Translations under genes and position numbers: made by a program
Part shown: positions 17,698-26,724 of the stretch, piece after piece
Position numbering within the stretch: the first letter of the stretch is position 1
How the letters are laid out: every line of letters starts with the position of its first letter
Notes under the pieces: model-generated
What the model saw: only the letters and a program-made list of their open reading frames with translations
The model's database searches: none
Told to the model about the DNA's origin: nothing
Assembly: GCF_947502895.1 (NCBI RefSeq)
Contig: NZ_CANNBM010000001.1
Location: 1 to 64,000, forward strand
Origin: an uncultured Sulfitobacter sp.
Lineage (GTDB): Bacteria > Pseudomonadota > Alphaproteobacteria > Rhodobacterales > Rhodobacteraceae
Direction of reading: 5' to 3'
Length of the DNA: 64,000 bases

Positions 17698-19617
17698 ATG
17701 GAAGGTTTTCTGTTTCAGGCCACAATCTATCTTGCCGCCGCGGTCATCGCGGTGCCAATCGCCGCCCGCCTCGGGCTGGGATCGGTACTGGGCTATCTTG
17801 CTGCCGGTATTCTGATTGGCCCCGTTCTGGGGCTGGTAGGGGCCGAAACAAAGGATCTCCAGCACTTTGCCGAATTCGGCGTGGTAATGATGTTGTTTCT
17901 CATCGGGCTAGAGCTGGAACCCCGCGCGCTATGGGACATGCGGCACAAACTTCTCGGGCTTGGCGGGCTGCAGGTTGGCGTCAGTACGCTCGCATTGATG
18001 GGTATCGCGATGCTGTATGACCAACCTTGGGGCGTGGCGCTGGCTATCGGTCTGACACTCTCTCTCAGCTCGACCGCAATCGTGCTGCAAACCCTGTCGG
18101 AAAAAGGTCTGATGCAGACCGCAGGAGGCCGATCCGTGTTTTCTGTGCTGCTTGCACAGGATATTGCAGTTATCCCGATGCTTGCATTCCTGCCCTTGCT
18201 GGCTGTCACGCTGCCGGTGGCGATGGTATCGCCTGACGGGTCTATCACGGTGGATAACGGTGCCGATGCCGGCCATGGCTCAGGCCATGGTGACGGGCAT
18301 GGCAACTCGCCCGCTGATGCCGCCTTTACGTTTATCGACAGCCTGCCCGCTTGGGGCGTGACGCTTGTGACAATCGGAGCCATCGCAGGGATCATCATCA
18401 TGGGCGTGTTCTTTACCCGTCCGGTGTTTCGCTTCATCCACTCTGCCAAACTGCGCGAAATGTATACAGCGCTCGCCCTGCTTATCGTTGTAGGGATTTC
18501 CTTCACCATGATGCTCGTGGGTCTGTCACCCGCGCTCGGTGCATTCCTTGCTGGTGTGGTGCTGGCCAGTTCAGAGTTTCGCCACGAGCTTGAGACCGAC
18601 CTTGAGCCCTTTAAGGGCCTGCTGCTGGGCCTGTTCTTTATCACTGTTGGAGCGGGCATTAATTTTGAGCTTTTGGCATCGGATTTTGTGATCATCTTTG
18701 GCATGGCGCTGGTCGTGATACTGGTCAAAGGGATCATTCTGTTTGCGCTTGGGCGAATGTTCAAATTGCGCGGACGCGATCAATGGTTGTTCGCGCTGGG
18801 GCTGGCGCAAGCGGGCGAATTCGGTTTTGTGCTCGTCAGCTTTTCCGTCACGACAGGCGTAATGCCCGATAATGTGGCCGAGACGCTGTTGCTGGTCGTC
18901 GCGCTGACCATGCTCATCACCCCGCTGCTGTTCATCCTCTTCGATGTCATCTCCAAGCGCAGCAACGATGCGACCGTGCGCCCACCCGATGACGAGATTG
19001 ATATGGAAGGGCCAGTTATTATTGCGGGTGTGGGCCGCTTTGGGCAGATCGTAAATCGTCTCGTGCAAGCTTCGGGGTTTGAAACTGTCGTGCTTGACCA
19101 CAGCCCCGATACCATCGCCGTCATGCGCCGTTTTGGATTCAAGGCGTTTCTGGGTGATCCCACCCGCCCCGACATTCTGCGCAAGGCGGGATTGGCCGAT
19201 GCACGGGTGCTGGTAGTGGCGCTGGATGATCGCAAGGCCGCCCGCGCGCTGGTCACATATGCCCGCGCGCAACGCCCGGATCTGCACATCGTGGCACGCG
19301 CCCATGACCGCACAGATGTCTACCACATGTATCAGGCCGGTGCCGATGACATCGTGCGCGAGATGTTTGACAGTTCCCTACGCGCAGGGCGCTATGTGCT
19401 TGAAAACCTTGGGCTGACCGAATTCGAGGCCGCTGAAGCCCAGCGCATATTCTATCACCACGACCGCATGTCGGTCCGTGAGCTGGCACAGCTGTGGCGG
19501 CCCGATGTGGCACCCGCAGATAACAAGGCCTATGTGGCGCGTGCAAAAGAGCTGGAAAAAGATCTGGAAACTGCGTTTTTGAATCGCGCAGACGAAGAAG
19601 AGAAAAAGCAGGCCTGA
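17698..19617 (+). CDS. Kef-type CPA2 cation:proton antiporter with TrkA-N domain
   Basis: The 639-aa inner-membrane protein has a monovalent cation:proton antiporter-2 domain of about 12 TM segments (about 1-415), including GSVLGYLAAGILIGP, MLFLIGLELEPRALW and SPALGAFLAGVVLASSEFRHELE. A cytosolic RCK/TrkA-N domain follows (about 438-560; VIIAGVGRFGQIVNRL, a Rossmann loop), then a short charged tail. This matches KefB/KefC/YbaL proteins that exchange K+ for H+. A His/Gly/Asp-rich loop (about 188-205, GHGSGHGDGHG) is inserted in the membrane domain and could bind metal. ATG is preceded by GAAGGATCCCC. No KefF/KefG-type ancillary subunit is adjacent. Confidence 0.88.
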   Translation: MEGFLFQATIYLAAAVIAVPIAARLGLGSVLGYLAAGILIGPVLGLVGAETKDLQHFAEFGVVMMLFLIGLELEPRALWDMRHKLLGLGGLQVGVSTLALMGIAMLYDQPWGVALAIGLTLSLSSTAIVLQTLSEKGLMQTAGGRSVFSVLLAQDIAVIPMLAFLPLLAVTLPVAMVSPDGSITVDNGADAGHGSGHGDGHGNSPADAAFTFIDSLPAWGVTLVTIGAIAGIIIMGVFFTRPVFRFIHSAKLREMYTALALLIVVGISFTMMLVGLSPALGAFLAGVVLASSEFRHELETDLEPFKGLLLGLFFITVGAGINFELLASDFVIIFGMALVVILVKGIILFALGRMFKLRGRDQWLFALGLAQAGEFGFVLVSFSVTTGVMPDNVAETLLLVVALTMLITPLLFILFDVISKRSNDATVRPPDDEIDMEGPVIIAGVGRFGQIVNRLVQASGFETVVLDHSPDTIAVMRRFGFKAFLGDPTRPDILRKAGLADARVLVVALDDRKAARALVTYARAQRPDLHIVARAHDRTDVYHMYQAGADDIVREMFDSSLRAGRYVLENLGLTEFEAAEAQRIFYHHDRMSVRELAQLWRPDVAPADNKAYVARAKELEKDLETAFLNRADEEEKKQA

Positions 19618-19634
19618 GCGCGGTTGGCACGCTC

Positions 19635-19696
19635 GGAGGGGCTCTGCCCCGTCTTTGCCAATGGCAAAGCCCCCTGGAGGATTTTTGGCCAAGAGA
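19635..19696 (+). repeat. REP-like extragenic repeat, copy 1
   Basis: The sequence GGGGCTCTGCCCCGTCTTTG, followed by a CTTTGCC/GGCAAAG hairpin and CTGGAGGATTTTTGGCC, recurs in reverse orientation at 34850-34909. Both copies lie between genes. This one lies between the convergent ends of the antiporter gene and cobT, where the hairpins could stop or buffer transcription from both sides. Confidence 0.75.
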
Positions 19697-19712
19697 GATA
19701 GGCAATCAGCCC

Positions 19713-20723
19713 TCAGGCGCCAGATACCCCTGCTTCGGCAAATGTTGCCATACCGCTATGGCATTCAAGTGCCGCTTTGACGATATGAATTGCCAACGCT
19801 GCGCCTGATGCTTCACCAAGGCGCAGCCCCAGCTTCAAAAGCGGCTCTTTCTTCAGGTCATTCAGCAGACTTGCATGGGCCCCCTCAGCACTCAGGTGGC
19901 CAGCAATACAATGATCCAATGCACCCTCTGCGGTATGCGCCAGACAAGCAGCGGCAGCGGTACAAATGAAGCCGTCAAGAATTACAGGAATACGCAAGCT
20001 GCGCGCGCGGGCAATCGCCCCTGCCATGGCCGCCAGTTCGCGCCCTCCCAACCGACGCAGAGTCTCCAACCCGTCACCCTGTCCTCTGTGCAGCACAAGC
20101 CCCTCGGCCACAACACGGGTTTTCTGGGCAAGCCCCGCATCATCAACACCGGTGCCGCGTCCCGTCCACTCTTCTGCGGTGCCACCTGTCAGAGCAGCGG
20201 CGATCGCAGCGGCGGGAGTTGTGTTGCCGATACCCATCTCCCCCACGACCAAAAGGTCGGTGTCCGCACGCACCGCTGACCAACCCGCAGACAGCGCCAC
20301 GACGAGATCATCATTACTCAGCGCCGGTGCCTGCGTAAAATCCACTGTGGGGGTTTCAAGCATCAACGGCAAAACATCCAGCTGCGCCCCCGCTGCCCGC
20401 GCCAACTGGTTTATCGCGGCGCCACCATGCTGGAAATTCAGCACCATCTGTTCCGTCACTTCGGGCGGAAAAGCCGAGACGCCCTGCGCTGCCACACCAT
20501 GATTACCTGCAAAGACAATGATTTGCGGCGCAGTGACAGTGGGGCGGGGATTGCCACGCCAGCCCGCGTACCAAGTGGCGACATCCTCCAGACGCCCCAA
20601 AGCACCAGGCGGTTTTGTGAGTTGGGCATTGCGCGCAACCGCGCCATCGTGCGCAGCCGTGTCGATACCCGGCAGCTCTGCCAGCAGCCTGCGAAAGCCG
20701 TCGAGATCGGAAAACTCGGCCAT
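19713..20723 (-). CDS. cobT: nicotinate-nucleotide--dimethylbenzimidazole phosphoribosyltransferase
   Basis: CobT transfers the phosphoribosyl group of nicotinate mononucleotide to 5,6-dimethylbenzimidazole, making alpha-ribazole phosphate for the lower ligand of cobalamin. The 336-aa product has the family signatures KPPGALGRLEDVA, VFAGNHGVAAQGVSAFP, MVLNFQHGGAAIN, GEMGIGNTT and DGFICTAAAA. ATG20723 (MAEFSDL) fits better than an upstream ATG because GAGGG precedes it. It is divergent from cobS by 81 bp, so the two steps of nucleotide-loop assembly share a promoter region. No cobalamin riboswitch is seen in that gap. Confidence 0.95.
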   Translation of the reverse strand: MAEFSDLDGFRRLLAELPGIDTAAHDGAVARNAQLTKPPGALGRLEDVATWYAGWRGNPRPTVTAPQIIVFAGNHGVAAQGVSAFPPEVTEQMVLNFQHGGAAINQLARAAGAQLDVLPLMLETPTVDFTQAPALSNDDLVVALSAGWSAVRADTDLLVVGEMGIGNTTPAAAIAAALTGGTAEEWTGRGTGVDDAGLAQKTRVVAEGLVLHRGQGDGLETLRRLGGRELAAMAGAIARARSLRIPVILDGFICTAAAACLAHTAEGALDHCIAGHLSAEGAHASLLNDLKKEPLLKLGLRLGEASGAALAIHIVKAALECHSGMATFAEAGVSGA

Positions 20724-20804
20724 AGTCAAAACCCTCATTGCCAGATGTGCACCGTCTGTTTACCCAATGGGGCGCTGCTCACAAGCGTTGAAAGGGGCAT
20801 TGGG

Positions 20805-21557
20805 ATGGATAAAAACGACTGGGTCACGCAGCTGTGGGTTGCAGCGACACTATTGACGCGCCTGCCCCTTCCCCATTTGCCGTCCGAGGCGTTTGCCGAT
20901 GGCGCGCGGGCGGTCTGGGCCTATCCGCTGATCGGAATACTGGTAGGGGGGTCCGGAGCGGCGATTGGCCAAACAGCACTATTCCTCGGGATACCCGCAT
21001 ACGGGGCGGCCACGCTGGCTCTTGGGATGATGATGCTGATCACAGGTGCCATGCATGAGGACGGTCTGGCGGATGTGTTTGACGGATTTTGGGGCGGGTT
21101 TGCGTCAGAGCGGCGGTTGGAAATCATGCGCGACAGCCAAATCGGAACCTACGGCGTGCTGGCCCTTGGACTAGTGACGCTGTTGCGGATTGTGGCAGTT
21201 GCCGCGTTACTAGGCGCATCAGGTTGGGCTGTGATGCTGGGGGCAGTCGCCTCGCGCGCGATGATGCCGCTATGCATGTATGCGCTACCCCATGCGCGCA
21301 GCGACGGACTGTCGCAGAGCGTCGGAAAACCGCAATTCTCGCGGGTGATACTGGCCTGCGGGATTGCCGCAAGTGCGGTGTGGATCGGTCTGGGTAAAGA
21401 AGGGGTTGTTGCGTTTGTTATGGCACTAGGCGTGTCATTGGCCATGATCCGCCTGGCCAAACACAAGATTGGCGGCCAGACAGGCGATGTACTGGGCGCG
21501 ACACAGCAACTGGCCGAGGCTGCATTTCTGCTCACGCTGACTGCCCTCTTCGCATAG
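20805..21557 (+). CDS. cobS: adenosylcobinamide-GDP ribazoletransferase (cobalamin 5'-phosphate synthase)
   Basis: CobS joins adenosylcobinamide-GDP with alpha-ribazole (phosphate) in the inner membrane, the last assembly step of cobalamin. The 250-aa hydrophobic protein carries the CobS motifs GAMHEDGLADVFDGFWGG, RDSQIGTYGVLAL and GGQTGDVLGATQQ, between about six TM segments. The start is ATG20805 (MDKNDW), after AAAGGGG; a longer frame extends upstream across cobT but is not coding. The stop overlaps the 3' edge of the convergent carD terminator. Confidence 0.95.
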   Translation: MDKNDWVTQLWVAATLLTRLPLPHLPSEAFADGARAVWAYPLIGILVGGSGAAIGQTALFLGIPAYGAATLALGMMMLITGAMHEDGLADVFDGFWGGFASERRLEIMRDSQIGTYGVLALGLVTLLRIVAVAALLGASGWAVMLGAVASRAMMPLCMYALPHARSDGLSQSVGKPQFSRVILACGIAASAVWIGLGKEGVVAFVMALGVSLAMIRLAKHKIGGQTGDVLGATQQLAEAAFLLTLTALFA

Positions 21558-21590
21558 AAAAACCGCGCCTGACTTTCATCAAACGCGGCA
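21557..21590 (-). terminator. rho-independent terminator of carD
   Basis: On the minus strand CCGCGTTTGA and TCAGGCGCGG pair (two G-T pairs) around TGAAAG and are followed by TTTTTC. It lies 22 bp past the carD stop and touches the cobS stop. Confidence 0.85.
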
Positions 21591-21611
21591 CTTATACTCT
21601 CTTAGACAGAC

Positions 21612-22124
21612 TTAGGCTGCAATACGGCTGTCTAGCACATCGCCCACTTGCTTAGCCGCCGCCAGCTCATCGCCGCCTGACACAGCTGCAACTTCACGTG
21701 TCAGACGCTCAAGGGCGGCTTCATACAACTGGCGCTCCGAATAGGACTGCTCGCGCTGGTCGTCCGTGCGGTGCAAATCACGCACGACTTCGGCAATAGC
21801 GATCAGGTCGCCCGAGTTGATCTTTTGCTCGTATTCCTGTGCGCGGCGCGACCACATCGCCCGCTTGACTTTGGCTTTGCCTTTGAGTGTTTTCATCGCA
21901 TGGGCAATCACGTCTGGCGAACTGAGCGCGCGCATCCCGATCTCTGTTGCTTTGTGGGTCGGCACACGCAGTGTCATTTTGTCCTTCTCGAATGAGATCA
22001 CAAACAACTCAAGCGTGATCCCCGCGACTTCCTGCTCCTCGACGGTGACGATCTGGCCGACGCCGTGGGCGGGGTAGACGACGAATTCGTTAGGGCGAAA
22101 ATCAAGCTTTTTGGATTTGGTCAT
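21612..22124 (-). CDS. carD: CarD family transcriptional regulator
   Basis: The 170-aa protein has an N-terminal Tudor-like RNA polymerase-interacting domain (DFRPNEFVVYPAHGVGQIV, ITLELFVISFEKDKMTLRVP) and a helical C-terminal DNA-binding domain (MWSRRAQEYEQKINSGDL, YSERQLYEAALERLTRE). CarD proteins bind the RNA polymerase beta subunit and stabilise open promoter complexes. ATG22124 is preceded by AGGAG at good spacing; the longer frame to 22169 lacks this. It is a single gene with its own terminator. Confidence 0.95.
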   Translation of the reverse strand: MTKSKKLDFRPNEFVVYPAHGVGQIVTVEEQEVAGITLELFVISFEKDKMTLRVPTHKATEIGMRALSSPDVIAHAMKTLKGKAKVKRAMWSRRAQEYEQKINSGDLIAIAEVVRDLHRTDDQREQSYSERQLYEAALERLTREVAAVSGGDELAAAKQVGDVLDSRIAA

Positions 22125-22292
22125 ACTGTTCGAACTCCTGTTACGGCGCTGCCCGCACACGCAACGCAAGAAAACGCAAAAACGCAGCAGGCCATAGCCC
22201 GTGCATCCCGCATTGAAAATACTGTGATTAGAGGTGCCGTGGCAGAGCGGCAGCCATGTGATGTTTCGTTGATGTCATTGCGGGCATCATAG

Positions 22293-22320
22293 CACAAAAA
22301 GCCCCTCACTAAAAGGGTGC
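22293..22320 (-). terminator. terminator downstream of fdxA
   Basis: On the minus strand GCACCCT and AGGGGC pair (one bulged A) around a short loop and are followed by TTTTT. It lies about 70 bp past the fdxA stop and upstream of carD. Confidence 0.7.
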
Positions 22321-22387
22321 CTGTTGGTCAACATAGCAACACGATTACGCTGTTCACACCTAATGCTGCGAATCAGCGAAAGGGCGC

Positions 22388-22723
22388 CTAGCCCCCCTCG
22401 CCAGGGGCCTCGGAGAACATATCCAGCTTGCCGGGTTTGCCGTCCATTTCCTCTGCGCTGGGAAGGGGATCTTTCTTGGTGATAATAACAGGCCACAGCA
22501 CCGAGTATTTGCGATTGAACTCAACCCACTTTTCCATGTCCGGCTCTGTATCAGGGCGGATCGCGTCGGCAGGGCATTCAGGCTCGCACACACCGCAGTC
22601 GATACATTCATCAGGATGGATCACCAGCATGTTCTCCCCCTCGTAAAAGCAATCCACCGGACAGACTTCGACACAGTCGGTGTATTTGCAGGCGATGCAG
22701 GCGTCGTTCACGATATAGGTCAT
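22388..22723 (-). CDS. fdxA: 7Fe ferredoxin FdxA
   Basis: This small cytosolic electron carrier has a 3Fe-4S and a 4Fe-4S cluster. The 111-aa sequence has cluster ligands in CIACKYTDCVEVCPVDC and a regular CIDCGVCEPECP, followed by the long C-terminal tail (EKWVEFNRKYSVLWP) of the alphaproteobacterial FdxA type. It is transcribed alone between the S4-domain gene and carD. The partner oxidoreductase cannot be deduced. Confidence 0.95.
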   Translation of the reverse strand: MTYIVNDACIACKYTDCVEVCPVDCFYEGENMLVIHPDECIDCGVCEPECPADAIRPDTEPDMEKWVEFNRKYSVLWPVIITKKDPLPSAEEMDGKPGKLDMFSEAPGEGG

Positions 22724-22777
22724 GGGGGAATGTCTCTGTCAGGTTGGCTTGACACGTAGCTAAATCAGCCGCGCCGA

Positions 22778-23164
22778 TCAATCAAGATGGCGCGCCTTAG
22801 AAAGATCAAGCTGACGGCGATCCCGCTTGGTCGGGCGACCTTTTCCTTCAAACGCAGGATTATGCGGCACCTTGTCCTTTGGGGTGCGCTCTGGCGGGGC
22901 CAAATCAGTGTAAAGTGCTTGTGCTTCGGGCGCAGGGCCACGCCGCGTGCCACAAGCCTCGACGCGGATCACGCGAATATGATCGTCTTTTGCAAAGGTC
23001 AGCACATCGCCCGAGGTGATTGTGGTGCTGCGTTTGGACGCAGGGGTGCCGTTGATCCGTACCGCTCCACCAGCGACAATACTGGCCGCCAAAGACCGTG
23101 TTTTGAAAAACCGCGCGTACCACAGCCATTTGTCGAGACGGAGTTTGTCGCCCGCCTCGGTCAT
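22778..23164 (-). CDS. S4-domain RNA-binding protein (Hsp15/HslR-like)
   Basis: The 128-aa basic protein starts with an S4 fold (LRLDKWLWYARFFKTRSLA, GGAVRINGTPA, SGDVLTF) as in Hsp15/HslR, which binds stalled 50S subunits carrying nascent chains. The C-terminal part is Lys/Arg/Pro-rich and disordered. It lies downstream of the Suv3-like helicase on the same strand, with 73 bp and a strong hairpin between, so an RNA-related operon is plausible. A ribosome-rescue role is inferred from the family. Confidence 0.85.
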   Translation of the reverse strand: MTEAGDKLRLDKWLWYARFFKTRSLAASIVAGGAVRINGTPASKRSTTITSGDVLTFAKDDHIRVIRVEACGTRRGPAPEAQALYTDLAPPERTPKDKVPHNPAFEGKGRPTKRDRRQLDLSKARHLD

Positions 23165-23191
23165 GAGAATGCAAGCCGCCGATGATCTAGT

Positions 23192-23225
23192 GCCGCATGG
23201 CGCATGATAGCGCCATGCGGCTTTT
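23192..23225. terminator. perfect 12-bp hairpin between helicase and S4 gene
   Basis: GCCGCATGGCGC and GCGCCATGCGGC pair perfectly around ATGATA. TTTT follows on the plus strand, but both flanking genes are on the minus strand, where the T run would precede the stem. It may weaken read-through from the helicase gene or act as an RNA processing or stabilising element. Confidence 0.65.
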
Positions 23226-23237
23226 CAGTTGCCGCGA

Positions 23238-26066
23238 TCACTTGTCGTTCTTGAGGCCCATGAGGGCCGCAGCGAACGGGTTGTCAGGATCGATCTGCTT
23301 TTCCTTCTTGGGGGGGCGCGCCGAGAAGTTCTGGCTCTTTGCAGCCTTGCTGTCTCTTGCCCCGTCCCGTTGACCCTTTTTGCCACGTGGGTTGGGCTTG
23401 CCCTTACCTTTGGCGCGATCCCCGCCAGCTGGAGCGCGGCGCGGGCTGCGCGCCCACGTGAAGGTATAGAATGTCTCCATCTCTACATCGGCCACGGCTG
23501 CATCCGCCGCCTCGCCGACTGGCGTCTCTGTTTCCGACATTTCGGGTACAGGCGCAGCTTCGGTGGCGTCCTCGGTCGCCGAGGCTCCCTCCTCCGTCAC
23601 AGCGCCCTCAGCGGGCGTTTCCGCCACATCCATCACCGGAGTATCAGCAGCAGGCGCTTCAGCCCCCGGCACCACCTCGGTGACGGCTTTCACCTTTGGA
23701 CGCTCGCCCGCTTCGGCTTTATAGCCAAGACCCTGCATCAGGTCGGCGAATTGCTCCAGCGTGGTGCCCGAAATCGACAGCATATCGGCCTTGGCCTCAA
23801 AACCGCTGCGCGAATCCTCGCCGCGCAGCATATCGGCAAGACGCTCCAGCATATCAATCCGGATCGCGCGATTGCCTGCATTGCGGTAGCCCGACATGGT
23901 GTCGGCCCCCGCAGGTGCGCCAGCTTCTACCGGAATTGTCACCAATCCGGGTGGGGGCGATTCGGGAAATTCGGACAGACCTTTGGTCAGCGACCACAGC
24001 ACCAACCGCAAGCGCGTCGGCGCAGGCTTGAGCAGCAGCGGCATAAAGATCGTGAACTGGCCAAACCGGATGCCATGCTTGCGCAGCGCGCCGCGTGCAT
24101 CCTGATCCAGCGATTTTACTTCCTCCGCAATGTCGGCACGGGGCAGCACACCAAAGCTCTCGACCATGCGGAAGGCAAAGCCCCGCGCCAGCCCCGTCAA
24201 CGCCTCGTCATTCTTGAGCGCCAAAAGCGGCTCGAACAAGCTCGCCACCTTGCGGTCGATGAAGTGCTGCAAGCGGCGCTGTACTTTTTGTGCAACCTCC
24301 GGCCCGGCGACATCATCCACAAATACCTCGACCTGAGGCTTTAACCCGTCAGACCCTGCCACCAGTTTGCCCACAGCCGAGGCGCCCCACATCAGGCCCC
24401 CCTGCTCGGTGAAATCAATCTCGGTGTCAGGTGCGTTATAGAAACGATCTGCGCGCAGGTGGAACTGCGGGGCAAGCGCCTGCAACGCCGCAGTCTTGAT
24501 CGTTTTCGTTTCAGCCGTGCCAGACCCTTTGTCAGCGCGGAAACGGAAACCGTCCAGCTTGCCTACAAATTCGCCTTCAACGGTTACTTCACCGGTCTCG
24601 TTTACTTCGGCCACCATGGCTTCCTTCTGTCCTAGCCGGCGCAACAATACAGAGGTACGCCGATCTACAAATCTTTGGGTCAAACGCTCGTGTAACGCAT
24701 CCGACAGTCTGTCTTCTACGACACGAGCCTCCCCGCGCCAATGGGTTTCGTCATCTGTCCAGCCTTTGCGCTGGGTTACGTAGGTCCAGGTACGGATAAA
24801 GGCGAGCCGTTTGGACAGCGCATCAATGTCACCATCGGTGCGATCAATGCGTTTGATCTGCCGCGCGAGCCAGTCGTTAGGCAAGCCGCCACGCTGGTGA
24901 AGGTGGTTGAAAATGATCTCCAGCAGGCTGGCGTGTTCCGCGTTGCTGATCCCGCGAAAGTCGGGGATGCGGCAAACATCCCACAGCAGCTTTACCGATT
25001 GCCCGTCGGTACACCGCGCCGCAATCTCCGCATCATCACCCAGGGTTTTGAGGGCGCGCAGATCATCTGCCTCGCGCGCTTTGACCAGACGTTCGTGATC
25101 CGGCCCTTCCTCCAGCGTGCGGACAAGCGAGGATATGGTTCCGAACTGCAAATGTGGGTTCCGCCAGTTGATCTTGTTCTGCGGGGTGAACTGATGATCC
25201 ATAATCGCCCGCGCCACCCCTTCGTCCAGCGGGCGCACATCGCCTGTGACACCGAATGTGCCGTTCTTCATCCCCCGCCCGGCACGGCCTGCAATCTGGG
25301 CTAGCTCGTTAGGCGCAAGCGGGCGCATCCGCCGCCCATCAAACTTGCTCAGGCTGCTAAACGCGACGTGATCCACATCAAGGTTCAGGCCCATCCCGAT
25401 GGCATCTGTGGCTACCAAATAATCCACTTCACCATTCTGATACATATCGACCTGCGCGTTGCGCGTGCGCGGGCTGAGCGCGCCCATCACCACGGCTGCA
25501 CCGCCTTTCTGGCGGCGGATCAGCTCAGCGATAGCATATACATTCTCAACCGAAAAACCCACAATCGCACTGCGCGGGCGCATGCGACTTATCTTTTTCT
25601 GACCTGCGTAGGTCAATTGCGACATCCGCTCGCGGTGCACAAAATCGGCCTGCGGAACCAGCGCGGCAATGGTGCCGCGCATGGTATCGGCGCCCATAAA
25701 CAACGTCTCGTGCAACCCGCGCGAACGCATCAGACGATCCGTAAACACATGCCCGCGCTCTGGATCGGCGCACAGCTGTATCTCGTCAATCGCGACAAAA
25801 TCCGCGCCCATCCCCTCGGGCATCGCCTCGACGGTGCAGACCCAATATTGCGTGCGCGGCGGCACGATCCGCTCCTCGCCCGTGACCAGTGCCACCACAG
25901 ACGGGCCGCGCACTGCGACGATACGGTCATAGACCTCGCGCGCCAGCAGCCGCAAAGGCAAGCCGATGATGCCGGTGCGGTGGCCCAACATCCGCTCGAT
26001 TGCATATGTGGTCTTGCCCGTATTCGTCGGGCCCAATACGGCCACGACCCTGCCTTGCGTGTTCAC
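23238..26066 (-). CDS. Suv3-like DEAD/DEAH-box RNA helicase
   Basis: The 942-aa protein resembles Suv3/SUPV3L1, an ATP-dependent RNA (and DNA) helicase of mitochondria and alphaproteobacteria. Visible motifs are Walker A GPTNTGKTT near 12, DEIQL (motif II), VATDAIGMGLNLDVDHV, and QIAGRAGRG (motif VI). Suv3-specific C-terminal regions follow. The last ~200 residues are Ala/Glu/Pro-rich and end in a Lys/Arg-rich tail with DNPFAAALMGLKNDK. It is the first gene of a possible pair with the S4-domain protein. In mitochondria Suv3 works with polynucleotide phosphorylase; a similar role here is an inference. Confidence 0.9.
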   Translation of the reverse strand: MNTQGRVVAVLGPTNTGKTTYAIERMLGHRTGIIGLPLRLLAREVYDRIVAVRGPSVVALVTGEERIVPPRTQYWVCTVEAMPEGMGADFVAIDEIQLCADPERGHVFTDRLMRSRGLHETLFMGADTMRGTIAALVPQADFVHRERMSQLTYAGQKKISRMRPRSAIVGFSVENVYAIAELIRRQKGGAAVVMGALSPRTRNAQVDMYQNGEVDYLVATDAIGMGLNLDVDHVAFSSLSKFDGRRMRPLAPNELAQIAGRAGRGMKNGTFGVTGDVRPLDEGVARAIMDHQFTPQNKINWRNPHLQFGTISSLVRTLEEGPDHERLVKAREADDLRALKTLGDDAEIAARCTDGQSVKLLWDVCRIPDFRGISNAEHASLLEIIFNHLHQRGGLPNDWLARQIKRIDRTDGDIDALSKRLAFIRTWTYVTQRKGWTDDETHWRGEARVVEDRLSDALHERLTQRFVDRRTSVLLRRLGQKEAMVAEVNETGEVTVEGEFVGKLDGFRFRADKGSGTAETKTIKTAALQALAPQFHLRADRFYNAPDTEIDFTEQGGLMWGASAVGKLVAGSDGLKPQVEVFVDDVAGPEVAQKVQRRLQHFIDRKVASLFEPLLALKNDEALTGLARGFAFRMVESFGVLPRADIAEEVKSLDQDARGALRKHGIRFGQFTIFMPLLLKPAPTRLRLVLWSLTKGLSEFPESPPPGLVTIPVEAGAPAGADTMSGYRNAGNRAIRIDMLERLADMLRGEDSRSGFEAKADMLSISGTTLEQFADLMQGLGYKAEAGERPKVKAVTEVVPGAEAPAADTPVMDVAETPAEGAVTEEGASATEDATEAAPVPEMSETETPVGEAADAAVADVEMETFYTFTWARSPRRAPAGGDRAKGKGKPNPRGKKGQRDGARDSKAAKSQNFSARPPKKEKQIDPDNPFAAALMGLKNDK

Positions 26067-26085
26067 CGCAAATTCCTAACCTGAA

Positions 26086-26649
26086 TTAGAGCGTACGCCC
26101 GATGCCTTCGGATTTCAGCTGCTCAAGCGCCTTCTCGGCGTTCTCGTGATGCGGGTTCAACGCCAAAACGCGGCGGTATAGCTCTGCTGCGCGGCGGCTG
26201 TCACCCAACTCCTCAAACAACACACCAAGACCAAAGATCGCATTGTAGTTGTCAGGGTTCAGCGCCAGCGCCGTCTCCAGATCATCCAGCGCGGGGCCAT
26301 AAAGCTCGGCGCGGTAGTAAGCGGTGGCACGCGCATGAAATCCTTCGGCGAAATCTGGCGCATGGTCCGTCAGCGCGGTCAAATGTTCAATTGCCACGCG
26401 AAAATCACCTTCTGCCAGCGCCGCGCGCCCGCGTTTGAGCAACAGATCCATCGCTGCCGAGCCAGAGCGCGACCACTCCCGCTCAAGATCACGCTTGGCG
26501 GTTTGCGCTTGCTCGGGCGGTGCCGTGCGGAGCGTTTCTAACAATTGTTGAGCACGGTCGCTTTCTTGTGCGCCCAAGGGGCCACAAAGCAACACAAGCA
26601 CTCCAAGTGCCGCAACGGTATGTTTGAGGTTGACGGGGTTCATAAGCAT
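26086..26649 (-). CDS. exported TPR-repeat protein
   Basis: The 187-aa protein has an N-terminal signal peptide (TVAALGVLVLLCGPLGAQ) and then about three tetratricopeptide repeats (ALAEGDFRVAIEHLTAL, FHARATAYYRAELYGPALDDLETAL, FGLGVLFEELGDSRRAAELYRRVL). TPRs mediate protein-protein contacts; the partner is unknown. The start may be either of two ATG codons two residues apart. It precedes the helicase gene by 19 bp on the same strand and may be co-transcribed. Confidence 0.8.
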   Translation of the reverse strand: MLMNPVNLKHTVAALGVLVLLCGPLGAQESDRAQQLLETLRTAPPEQAQTAKRDLEREWSRSGSAAMDLLLKRGRAALAEGDFRVAIEHLTALTDHAPDFAEGFHARATAYYRAELYGPALDDLETALALNPDNYNAIFGLGVLFEELGDSRRAAELYRRVLALNPHHENAEKALEQLKSEGIGRTL

Positions 26650-26724
26650 AACAACACTGAATGTAACAGGTGGGGGGCCGAATTCCAGAGAGGTCTGTCA
26701 CCATTTGCCAAAAAAGGGCTAAAA

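Noticed and set aside
20427..20804. Upstream extension of cobS
   Set aside because: In-frame codons run antisense through cobT without a homology signal; the ATG at 20805 has a good ribosome-binding site.
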